64,000 nt of DNA from Viscum album (lineage: Eukaryota > Streptophyta > Magnoliopsida > Santalales > Viscaceae): assembly GCA_963277665.1 (NCBI GenBank), contig OY728165.1, forward strand, positions 1,147,744,050 through 1,147,808,049, written 5' to 3'. Under the pieces are notes generated by a model that did not search any database, was not told where the DNA came from, and saw only the letters and a program-made list of their open reading frames with translations. This document shows positions 48,500 through 58,709 of the stretch, piece after piece. The position numbers and the translations under genes were made by a program. How positions within the stretch are numbered: position 1 is the stretch's first letter; each line of letters opens with the position of its first letter.

Positions 48500-49549
48500 A
48501 GCCTCAAAGCGTCGCCCACCACCTGCTACTCGGCCAGCTCCTCTGCCTCATCCGCCTCCACCCTATGGACCGCCAAAGTCGACCCTCTGCTTCTACCTTG
48601 GTGGTCCCTCAACCGTCTACTGCTCCTCGGCACGGTGGGTCGGGCAGTCACGAGCCATGTGGCCCTGCCCGCCACATGAGTAACACTGTGTGCCTCTCGA
48701 AAGACTAGCTCCGCGCTGTGTGCCCCGCACTGCTGAGCCAGTGTCCTGAGGTCGTCTTCCTGAGGGTCTGGTCTGCCTGGACCCAAGATTCATCAGTTGA
48801 CTGCCTGCTGTGGAAGACTCTGCTACGTGTCGCCCTGCGGTGGGTCTCAGCGCTGGTGTAGACTCAGCAAGAAATCTCTCGATCAAAAGGGCCTGCTCCA
48901 GTACTCCTGTCTGGGTCGGAATGCTGAGGGAGATCAGCGATGCCCTGATCTCGTGTCTCAATCCCTGCTCAAAGGTCCGGTCCTGGAAGAATGGGTCACG
49001 TACCATGTCGGTCGAGTAGCGCGAAAGATCGGTAAATCTCGTCGAGTACTGAGCGACCGTCATGATGCCATGTCGCAGTTGAAGAAGCTCTAGAATGCGC
49101 ACCGCACAGAGGGTGGCTGGAAAAAACTCTGAGCAGAAGAGAATCTCAAAGTCTGTCCAGAGTAGAGATGCCTCATCATGCACCTGGAGCATCAAGCTCC
49201 ACCATCGTCCCACTGATGCGTGTAGTAGGCTCGCAGCGAGGATCACCATGAGGTCTGCTGGTGTCCTCACTAGCCTGAAAACTCATACGACTACCTCCTG
49301 CCAGTCCTTGGCTGCCTAGGGGTCCGTCTCCCCACAGAACCTGGGTGGTCACTAGCGCTGGAACTCATGCAGTGCACTAAGGCGACGTGCATCGTCAGCG
49401 GCTGGGTCTGGAAGCATCGGTGGCTCGGTGGGTAGAGCTACTGTCGGTGCCACTGCTGACAAAGGGCCCTACACCGAGGCCTCATCGCTCGGTGGGCTGT
49501 CGTCATGCTCGACTCTCGGAACCCTAGCTGGCTACCATCGTGGGGCCAT
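48500..49549 (-). pseudogene. gag of element E
   Basis: Start chosen at ATG 49549 (MAPRW), followed by TAG as codon 6. The main frame 48617-49270 reads MVILAASLLHASVGRWWSL, LLWTDFEILFCSEFFP, MTVAQYSTRFTDLSRY, FEQGLRHEIRASL and an intact zinc knuckle CYSCGGQGHMARDC at its end. Upstream stops lie at 49471-49469, 49354-49349 and 49318-49316; element D has CAG (Gln) at three of these positions. One zinc knuckle, as in D, against two in A and F. Confidence 0.92.
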
Positions 49550-49802
49550 CCTGAAAAGGAAACAGGTGAGCCACGGTCAGAACAGTATTCCTGGTGTGCT
49601 GATACAAAGTAATCACAAAGAAAACATGAAACACACATGCAATCAATGTTTTCGTGTATTAAGTCAAAAATCAGAAGTCAGGGTCCTGGTGTACGGATAC
49701 GTCGGCCTCCGCACCAACACTGAACTCCCTAGACTGATAACCACACTCAATACTCTAGACACTATTGCTTCACATAGAAAAGATCAGAGCTCGCGGTAGA
49801 AC

Positions 49803-49823
49803 CGAACTCCTCTGATGCCAATT
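49803..49823 (-). other. Primer-binding site of E
   Basis: Minus strand AATTGGCATCAGAGGAGTTC beside the 5' LTR, tRNA-Met type. Confidence 0.85.
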
Positions 49824-52160
49824 TGTCACGACCCATCCTCAGGACCCGTGTCGTGACTACCCTAAGCCTGCCATCCATAGGCCAGGGGCTGGCGACTAGC
49901 ACGAAGGCATAAATCTCGGTAAAAAGGGAAGGCATTGCCTTTGTAAAGTAAACATGCACCAGAGAGTAAGCAAGCGGAAAAGTAAACACTAAGTAAAAAC
50001 AGAGTACAACTGTAAGTGAAGAAAAGTAAATGGGCCAATATACAAACCCAAACTGAAAGTAAAGTACAACTCAAAAGGGAAAACAACAACTGAAATGTAA
50101 AAGCTGCTACACCGAGCTGTCCACTGGAAATCTCACCTGAAGGGTGGGTATAGATAACTCCACTACTCCTCGGGTCCCGCCGTCCGCTCCGAGTATGTCC
50201 CGCCCAGTGGTCCACCTCCAGGTATCGTCCTTCTCTGCAAGCCTCAACCACGATCAATGTTGTCCGTCGTCTGCAACCAACACAACGTAGTGCGGGCATA
50301 GCCCGTGCAGGGGTGAGTATAAGCTACTCAGTAGGGACCCCGAGTCCCCCGAAGATCTCCCAAAATCCACAAAAGATAAACCACAAAGGAAAGATACAAT
50401 CACGAAGTAACAACCGACACTGCTTAGGTATATTCCCATACATATACCTAAGTTATCAATTCCAATACGCTCCAACCTCCGAGCCCATGTACAACCCAGT
50501 CCACATAGGAAAGTATACGTATTCCACACAGGAAAGTAAAACGTAATCCCCACAGGATAGCACAACACAATCCACACAGGAAAGAAAACAGGATTCAGCT
50601 CACACAGGTATACTTCTTCAAAAGACGATAGAGATGATCACTGATCCATCTAAGTCGTCGGACCCACCAAGGATCGATAGGTACTAACCCCTGCAATGAC
50701 CCACACAGGATCGGTTGGAAACTAACCCCCGCAAAGACCCACATAGGATCGGACCCACACAGGATCTGTAGGCACTGGCTCACACTGAACCGCTGAGCAC
50801 TGACCCACATAGGATCGGACCCACACAGGATCGGTAGCATTGATCCATATAGGATCGCTGAGTGTTGTAGTCGTCGTCGTCGAATCTACTGAGGATCTCT
50901 GCATAGTCGTCGTCGCAGTCACAGTAGCAGTCGCAGCCAGCACTAGGGTTCCCGCACACTGCAAGATCGTTCGGGAGGGTCCGCTCCACGAGCCGAGAGG
51001 CTGATACATCAACTGTCACACAGTCCAGAGTTGATGTATCCAAAAGTTCCGTATCGTCAACAGGAACTCAACGTCGCAGACGGCGCGTCAATCGGACGCC
51101 CGGTCTGAGAGTTATTGGCTTTTTTGTTCCAGGGGCCCGGTTGGTTTTTAAGGCAAAACCAACCCGACCATACTCCACCTATGTCCAAACCTCGGGCAGA
51201 GTAAGCCAAAAGATCTGTCTCACTAAGAGGAACTCAACAAAGTCGACAACACGTCAATCGGACGTCCGTAGATCAAGATATGAACGTTTCTGCTACAAGG
51301 GCCCGGTTGGTTTCGTGAACGAACCAACCCGGCCGAACTCAAAGTATTCCTAAACCTTGAATGCAATATACCGAAATGTTCGTCTTGATCCAAGGATCGT
51401 ATTTCCGCTTACGGCGCATCGTTTGGAGGTCTGTAGCCCGAGTTATGGGTATTTGAACCCAAACAGTCCGATAACGGGGGTTTCGGGCCCGGACCGACTC
51501 GGCCCGAGACCCCCCGGTTGGCCCGAACCGGGAAGACCCGCCCCGGACAGGGTCAGACCGGCCCGGTCAGGCGCGACCCAGCCTGGCAGACCGGCCGGGT
51601 GCCGGTCGGGCTAGGGACAGCGCGCCCAACGCGCTGTCTTGCCCGGCTTTTGGCCGAGCCGTTCGGCAAAGGGGGGGGCTGCCCCCTGTGTAACCCCCCC
51701 CCCCCCCCTCAATTATGGGGGGCCGTTGAAGCTGGCCGGAAGAATTTAATTCCCCCGGATTTCCCCTTTCTGGCCAGCTCAAGCTGGCCGGCCGGCTCCT
51801 TCTCAACGGGACCGGTGGTGGCCGGTCCCCTTCCGGCTCCGACACCGATGGCCCAGCAGGTCGCCGGTCACCTTGCTCCGCCGTGGCCCAGAACCGGCCG
51901 CGGACCTTGTAGTCTGGCGCGATGTGACGGCACCGCACCCCTCTGCCGTGGCCCCGCTCCGGCCACGGCGCCTTCGATTTCCTTCGACGCGGCGCGACTG
52001 CGTCACGTTCTTGAATTTCGTTCCACAGCACGGCGCAACGGCGCTACGCATATCTTCCGCATGAAACCACGTGGTGCGACGACACCACGCTTTCTCGTAC
52101 CAACCACAAGAAACCATCATGAAAAATAAGGAGGGTCAGCCGTGTTTATGCGGTCCGACC
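49824..52160 (-). repeat. 5' LTR of element E, cut by element F
   Basis: TGTCACGACC start intact. It matches 41669 onward until GGTCCGACC at 52160, where element F begins. The last part (equivalent of about 44037-45013) is expected beyond F. Confidence 0.93.
50501..50855 (-). repeat. CCACACAGGA repeat cluster in 5' LTR of E
   Basis: Same cluster as 42346-42702, same number and order of copies as far as I can align by eye. Confidence 0.85.
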
Positions 52161-53773
52161 TGGAATGCCCCGACCCCAACTACCCAGAGTCGGTGCATTA
52201 CTTCGTAACATTGGCATGATCACAAAAGATCACGTCTCGAAAGACCGATTAGTTTAGTAGCCTTGGAAACACTAGATACATTCATAAACATTACATTACA
52301 TCATAAAAATGAAAACTACAATAACATGGTCTCCCTAGTCCACACTCATATCCTCACTGACTATTCTTGCAAGTCAGTCATAATACACTTCTTCACATCC
52401 TGGGAAAAATAAAACATTGAAAGGGGTGAGCTCAAATGCTCCGTAAGGATAACAATATAGCGGAAACTTTCATAAGAAAACATAAGCATTTAAGGCAATG
52501 TATAACTAAAACAAAAGCCTTATTGAACTTGAACTTCAGCATAATATGTCAAAAGTAAAATTAAATAATGTCATTACTTACTCACATGGATATTCTACTA
52601 GACGAATAATCACATGAAATATCAATAACCACTCTCATAATGAGGGAATGTATAATGCCAGACATTCTGAAACATTTTGTCAAGGCCTCGGCCAAGACGT
52701 CTAAAATGATTAAGGCCTCGGCCAAAACCATAAATCAAATTGGGAAAGGGCCTCGGACGATTCCACGTCTAGTTGTCTCATGAGACCTACCGATGCATCA
52801 AGGAGCTATAGCGGGCTCCACCCGTCACTTATTAAGTCCAATACATTCCTCATATGAATAGGTTTAAACATATCATAAACCATAACATAATCGTATCACA
52901 TAAAACATGGATAAAGGAAACATAACATTTCCACATTTCAATCAAAAGATATCAATACAACACATTGATATAATAAAAATGCATTTAAAACCATTTTCAC
53001 TACCATAATAAAAGAAAGTTAAAACATTGTATTTATTTTTCATTAAAAAAACGTGATGGCTTGTAGAGGAAGCCGAAACTCAAATAATGGTCACGGCGGC
53101 GGAGAAGTCATTGTCGTCGCATATGTACGAAAAGAAAAACATTCCCTTTTTGTCGTTTAGAAAAACGCTTCGTATAAAAGAGATTCCTTTTGAATAAACG
53201 TAAAAGTCAAAGGGGTTTATACACTGTATAAAAGAAAGTTGTGTATAAAACCAAATATGCCTCAATGAAAGGGGATTGAGACGAAGTCCTTAAAAGATCA
53301 TTTTTAAAATAAAATAGATCTATTATGTGTATTCACTATAGGTACACATAAAGAAAGTAAAAATGCAAAATAGGACATAATAATATCATGACATAATTTG
53401 AAAGTAGGAGATTAACCCAAAGAATGGAAGTTGGGTTAAGAAATTCCCTTACCTTGTACTTTTCCTTGGTTGGGGTAGGTTAAACTCCTGTATAATGGTG
53501 AAATAATTGTTATTAAATTATACAAGAATCATATACATTCATATGATATCATATATGATCTTTTAACATTGATTTGTTAACAATATCTTAGATTTATCAT
53601 TGTTTCGGGTGTTAACTTACTCGTTTTCTTTTATATGTTTTGTTACGTAAGTCGTGTTTTTCATGGATAGTTTGTATCTTATTCATATCCAGAATGATAT
53701 CATGTCCTTAAACATTATTTTTAAATCATCAAATGATAATTATACTTGAATGGATACGACGGAGAATGAATCT

Positions 53774-54009
53774 TATCGCGTTCGTGGAGACGGTAGTCCG
53801 TACGTACGCACGAGCGACAATATCATTATTTTGATATTAAAATAATATATAATTGGATATTATATCATATATACAGAATCATTATCATGTTATATTTATT
53901 ATTTACATGAATTACATATCATTATTATACCCATCTAAATAATAATATATTGAATAACAATTACACCACGACGTGGAGACGGTAAGCCGTACGTACGCAC
54001 GTATGGTGA
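53774..54009 (-). repeat. Duplicated CGTACG hairpin motif, LTR F 3'
   Basis: Copies at 53963-54009 and 53774-53818 on the minus strand. Inner stems ACGG/CCGT in both, loops CTTA and ACTA. Same spacing and order as in element A. Confidence 0.75.
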
Positions 54010-54342
54010 CATGTCATTCAATTGATGGGTAGAATACTGAATATGGTTGTTCCATATTTATAATAACATCATAGTATATAGAATATACTGGAGTTATAAT
54101 TTTAGAATTGAAATAATGAACAAAGAGGGAGTAGAAGAAGAAAGAAACTTGAAAGAGGGTGATGAAAACGTTACCTCTTCTTCGGGTTCTTCCTTTTGAT
54201 TTGATCAAAAGGACTCCTTAGGATGGCTTTCTGACTAAAGTAAAGCTTCTAAGATGAATGGAGAGAAGTTGGGAGAGTATTTGGGCAGAGGTTGGCCTAA
54301 CCAAAAGGCTTGAAAGTGTGAATAAGGTGGTAGATGTGGGGG

Positions 54343-54352
54343 CCTTTTATAA
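54343..54352 (-). promoter_or_regulatory. TATA box in 3' LTR of F
   Basis: Minus strand TTATAAAAGG, identical to the box of element A. Confidence 0.75.
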
Positions 54353-55689
54353 GAGGAGAGGAGGGGCTCTTTTGGAAAGATTGAAATGTTACATTATTAT
54401 ACAATGCTTTTCGGATTCTAAAGGTCCCACACTTATATAATTAGTGTATAAGGTGATAAGGGTTCGAAATATACCCATCCAATAGTCTTTGTACAAGTGT
54501 AAGCCTTGGATTTTACATTATCTTTTCATTTTATTAAAATCGTTAAATAATGAGGTCATCGCTGCATCATAATGATGTCATAAATAATTTAATTTATTTA
54601 ATGTCTAAAAATTATCAAAAAAATAGTATGATGTAGGAAATCTTTTTATCTTTCTAATTAATATTTATAGTCAAAATTTGGACTTGTTTAACCCCACTTA
54701 AAAACTGTTTTATTAAAACAACTCATGTTTGTGTCAATTTAATTTTAACATTAAATAAATATATATTAATGTCATTTTCCAACCAAAGTGGCTCCATGGG
54801 GTCCCCAAGTTGACCCATGGGTTTTCTTGGTCGGCCATGACTCATACAATAGGAGTAGGACAAGTTTCAAGCTCATCTCATATTATTAAAACATTATTTT
54901 TACCTTAAACTACACTTTTTACCTCTAATCGTGATTAAGAACTTAAAAGTTACTATTCACCAAAAAATTATTTTAATCTCATTGAACCACATTTTACTTC
55001 TTAATGACAACCATGTATATCGGATTTTTGAAAATCAAATCACAGAAGTGGTAATATTTCATTTTAACGAAAAATCAGTTTTTAACAACCACTTAGTGGT
55101 TTCACTATTCATCAAAAATTGAAGTTTTTCAGAATAAGGCCAAAATTTCACCCTAAGATATAATTTATATTCCGAATTCAAAAATAATGTCTATTTTAAA
55201 AAATTCCAAACATATAAGTTTCATTAATTAATTTTATAATTAATTCCCGTTGTTACAACAAATAGCGTGTTTTTAAGAAACAATTTGTATCAAAAGATTG
55301 GCAATTGTTTATGTCCAATTTCAATGTTAAATTAATTCTAATGACCACCATTGGATAAAATGGTAAAAATATATTCTAATTATACTTTAAAACCACTATA
55401 AATTATTTTTATTAAAAAAGTTTTTTTTAAGTATTTTTCACTATTCATAAAAAATTAAAAGTTCTCAGAAAAATACCAAAAATTCAACATAGGCTAATTT
55501 CGATATTCCGAATCCAAAAATGAAGTCCATTTTGATAAATAAAATTTATAAAATTTCAAAAAGTAGGTATTACTATTCAAAACGACTAGTTTAATTAGTT
55601 GTGGTGTGTGTTAGAGCTCGAGGTTGCGTACAACACACGCTATTGCATTATTCAAAGGGAAACGTACCATGGAAGCTTGGGGTGTTACA

Positions 55690-55702
55690 TTCTCCCCCCC
55701 TT
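55690..55702 (-). other. Polypurine tract of F
   Basis: Minus strand AAGGGGGGGAGAA directly before TGTAACACCCC. Confidence 0.85.
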
Positions 55703-55734
55703 CAAATAATTGCATCCTCGCAATTTCTAGGGTA

Positions 55735-56256
55735 TTACTGCATAAAAAGACTCGGGTGGTTCTTCATTATATGTTCCTCAGGTTCCCACGTTGCCTCTTC
55801 CATTTTATGATTTCTCCACAAAACCTTCACCAGACGAGTCGTCCGGTTTCTCAGCACCTGCTCCCTCATATCAAGAATTTTGATGGGATCTTTGCAATAA
55901 GATAGATCGGGTTCCAGTTCTAATTCCTCGTAGGTAAGTACATGTGTTGGGTCGGGCATGTATTTTCTCAATAGCGATATGTGGAAAACATCGTGAACTT
56001 TGGAGAGATTTGGCAGCATCGCCAAACGATAAGCTACAGCCCCAATACGATCTAGAATTTCGAAAGGTCTGATATACCTGGGACTCAACTTACTCTTCTT
56101 ACCAAAACGTATAACTCCCTTCCATGGAGATACCTTTAGGAAAACATGATCTCCCACCTGAAATTCCAAAACCTTTCTTCTGCTATCGGCATAGCTCTTC
56201 TGGCTACTTTGAGTTGCTTTGATGTGGTTTTGGATTACCTTCACCTTTTCCATTGT
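55735..56256 (-). pseudogene. Integrase C-terminus and chromodomain of F
   Basis: 172 codons in the same frame as the upstream pol piece, separated by a single TAA at 56259-56257. It begins MEKVKVIQNHIKATQSSQKS, then GDHVFLKVSPWKGVIRFGKK, LSPRYIRPFEILDRIG (GPF has become RPF), VHDVFHISLLRKYMPDPTH, and the chromodomain REQVLRNRTTRLVKVLWRN, EEATWEPEEH, HPSLF. The end just before the polypurine tract is natural. In the intact element this is the C-terminus of the integrase; the chromodomain probably targets heterochromatin. Confidence 0.94.
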
Positions 56257-58503
56257 TTATTCCACCAGTTCTGGTCCCACAAGTTTTCTTTCACCAACGT
56301 CATCCCAACAGGTTGGTGTATGACATATCTTTCCGTATAACGCTTCATAAGGTGCCATCTGAATGCTTGAATGGAAGCTATTGTTATGGGAAATTTCTAC
56401 CAGTGGTAAATATTGATCCCACATACCCTGAAAGTCAAGAAGGCATGATCTCAACATGTCTTCTAAGGTTTGAATAGTCCGTTCTGATTGTCCATCTGTT
56501 TGAGGGTGATAGGCAGTGCTCAAACGAAGTTCAGTATCCAAGGCCTTTTGAAGACTTTTCCAGAATCTTGAAGTAAAACGAGGATCACGATCAGAAACAA
56601 TCGATAGGGGTACTCCATGAAGTCTTACAACTTCATTAATATATAATCTTGCTAGACGTTCAAGTGGTAGATCCTCACGTATAGCCAGAAAATGTGCTGA
56701 GTTAGTAAGACGATCAACAATGACCCATATTGCATCATTCCTTCTAGGAGTCTTTGTTAGTCCCATGACAAAGTCCATCGTAATATTATCCCATTTCCAC
56801 TCAGGTATGGGAATAGGTTGCAATACTCCACCAGGATGTTGCCTTCCAGCTTTCACTTGTTGACAAACCATACACCTCGACACAAAATCCGCAATCTCCC
56901 TCTTCATATTGTCCCACCAAAAATGTTCCTTCAAATCTCTACACATTTTGGTGCTCCCAGGGTGTATAGAGAAATTGGAACTATGAGCATCATCCAGCAA
57001 TTCCCTTTTTAGATCAGGTATATCGGGAACACAAATTCTCTTCCCGAATTTCAAAATTCCATCCTTATACACAAAGTCCCTCAATCTTCCATCATTCACA
57101 TCTTTAATCTTCTTCTGAAATTTTTCATCATTGTTCTGAGAACTCTTAATCCTTTCTAGCAATGATGGTTTGGAAACCATTTGAAAAAGCATTGATGTTT
57201 CACCTTCCCTAGTTATTCCCATGTCCATATTCACTAGATCCATGAAAATTGGATCCCTTTCAATTCTCATCACATTCAAAACTCCATGGTCTTTTCTACT
57301 CAAAGCACCTGCCACCTTGTTTGCCTTCCCCGGGTGGTAATGTATCGTGCAATCATAATCCTTGAGTAGTTCAAGCCATCGCCTTTGCCTCATGGTGAGT
57401 TCTTTTTGTGAGAAAATATACTTCAAACTCTTGTGATCAGTATAAATCTCACATTTTTCACCATAGAGGTAATGTCTCCATATCTTTAAAGCAAAGATCA
57501 AAGCTGCTAACTCAAGATCATGTGTAGTATAGTTTTGCTCATGAATTTTTAGCTGTCGTGATACATAGGCAATAACTTTATCATTCTGCATAAGGACACA
57601 ACCAAGTCCTTTCTTCGATGCATCACTATAAATAAAAAACCCATCATTCCCCGATGGTAGAGTCAATACAGGGGCATTGACTAATCTTCTTTTCAGTTCT
57701 TCAAAACATTCTTCACACTCTTTTGTCCAGACAAATTTAATCCCTTTACATGTGAGCTTTGTCAATGGGTTAGCCAATCTGGCAAAATTCTGGATGAAAC
57801 GTCGATAATAACCTGCTAAACCAATAAAACTGCATACCTCAGTTATACTTGTCGGTGCTGGCCATTCTTGGATTGCCTTGGTTTTAGAAGGATCAACGGA
57901 AATTCCATCCTTAGAGACAATATGGCCAAGAAAATAAATCTCCTGAAGCCAGAATTCACACTTGCTAAATTTCCCATATAATTTATGTCTTCTAAGAGTC
58001 TTCAGGATAATGCGTAAGTGATTTTCATGATCTTCGTGGCTTTTGGAGTATACCAAGATATCATCAAAAAATACCACTACAAAGTCATCAAGATATTCCT
58101 TGAAAACTCTATTCATTAGATCCATGAAAACAGAGGGTGCATTAGTCAATCCAAAAGGCATTACTGTAAACTCGTAATGCTCGTACCTTGTTCGAAATGC
58201 TGTCTTTGGAACGTCTTCCTTCTTCACACACAACTGATGGTATCCAGACCGAAGGTCAATCTTTGAAAAGTATTGAGCTCCATTCAGTTGGTCAAACAAA
58301 TCATCAATGCGAGGTAGGGGATACTTGTTCTTTATTGTTATAGCATTGATCTCCCTATAGTCGATGCACAACCTCATAGATCCATCTTTCTTCTTAACAA
58401 AAAGAACAGGGGCTCCCCAAGGAGAAACACTAGGGCGAATAAATCCCTTATTACTCAATTCCTCTAGTTGTTTCTTTAGTTCAACTAATTCCACAGTGGC
58501 CAT
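56257..58503 (-). CDS. Pol of F: RT, RNase H and integrase core (748 aa)
   Basis: One long frame. [22 protein letters not shown] near residue 20, [40 protein letters not shown], catalytic box FFDDILVYS (both Asp), [10 protein letters not shown]. RNase [68 protein letters not shown]. Integrase: [14 protein letters not shown] and CMVCQQ (zinc domain), [20 protein letters not shown] and [12 protein letters not shown] (complete DDE set), ending [19 protein letters not shown]. The ATG at 58503 is internal to pol; the true product starts upstream and would be freed by protease. It stops at a TAA and lacks the chromodomain. Confidence 0.95.
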   Translation of the reverse strand: MATVELVELKKQLEELSNKGFIRPSVSPWGAPVLFVKKKDGSMRLCIDYREINAITIKNKYPLPRIDDLFDQLNGAQYFSKIDLRSGYHQLCVKKEDVPKTAFRTRYEHYEFTVMPFGLTNAPSVFMDLMNRVFKEYLDDFVVVFFDDILVYSKSHEDHENHLRIILKTLRRHKLYGKFSKCEFWLQEIYFLGHIVSKDGISVDPSKTKAIQEWPAPTSITEVCSFIGLAGYYRRFIQNFARLANPLTKLTCKGIKFVWTKECEECFEELKRRLVNAPVLTLPSGNDGFFIYSDASKKGLGCVLMQNDKVIAYVSRQLKIHEQNYTTHDLELAALIFALKIWRHYLYGEKCEIYTDHKSLKYIFSQKELTMRQRRWLELLKDYDCTIHYHPGKANKVAGALSRKDHGVLNVMRIERDPIFMDLVNMDMGITREGETSMLFQMVSKPSLLERIKSSQNNDEKFQKKIKDVNDGRLRDFVYKDGILKFGKRICVPDIPDLKRELLDDAHSSNFSIHPGSTKMCRDLKEHFWWDNMKREIADFVSRCMVCQQVKAGRQHPGGVLQPIPIPEWKWDNITMDFVMGLTKTPRRNDAIWVIVDRLTNSAHFLAIREDLPLERLARLYINEVVRLHGVPLSIVSDRDPRFTSRFWKSLQKALDTELRLSTAYHPQTDGQSERTIQTLEDMLRSCLLDFQGMWDQYLPLVEISHNNSFHSSIQMAPYEALYGKICHTPTCWDDVGERKLVGPELVE

Positions 58504-58709
58504 TCTATAAGGGGTCTTCGATATGGGCCTTGATCCAGGAATTAAATCAATGGAAAACTCAACTTCTCATTCTGGAGGATGTCCAGGTAAATCTTCCGAA
58601 AACACATCAACATATTCTCTCACAATAGGTACATCCTCTATTTGAATATTCCTTTCCTCACCCTCAGTAATTTCCTTCTCTTCCTCCCCAATAATTGAAT
58701 TTAGTTGAG
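58504..58709 (-). pseudogene. Link between protease and RT of F, with frameshift and stop
   Basis: After the gag-protease stop (TAG 58712-58710) the minus strand continues in the -1 frame: VAQLNSIIGEEEKE, then EYVDVFSEDLPGHPPE, a TGA at 58569-58567, then [22 protein letters not shown] running into RT. PPE-stop-EVEF corresponds to PxxREVEF in relatives, so CGA to TGA is likely. The two frames overlap by about 24 bases. Confidence 0.88.

Larger units (their letters stand above)
41669..52160 (-). mobile_element. Element E: Ty3/gypsy chromovirus, 5' LTR cut by element F
   Basis: LTRs 41669-45013 and 49824-52160 (the second is incomplete; the rest should follow element F outside the window). Polypurine tract at 45014-45030, primer site at 49803-49823, both minus strand. 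Internal 4.8 kb has the full order gag, protease, RT, RNase H, integrase, chromodomain, nearly all in register but cut by many TAG and some TGA stops. Motif quality is much better than in A, B, C or D, so E is of middle age. Confidence 0.94.
52161..55689 (-). repeat. 3' LTR of element F (3529 bp)
   Basis: Starts TGGAATGCCCCG (the other LTR has TGTAACGCCCCG) and ends GGTGTTACA. It contains the TATA box, the hairpin pair (53774-54009) and splice-like signals on the minus strand: donors at 54175/54174 and 53453/53452, acceptor ending at 52400. Confidence 0.95.

Noticed and set aside
53080..53265. 61-codon minus-strand frame repeated at 61626-61811
   Set aside because: It lies in the putative leader intron of the F LTR; it is kept because the LTRs are young, and element A has no matching frame.
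54931..55122. 63-codon plus-strand frame repeated at 63477-63668
   Set aside because: Antisense within U3 of F, low complexity, no motif; duplicated only as part of the LTR.
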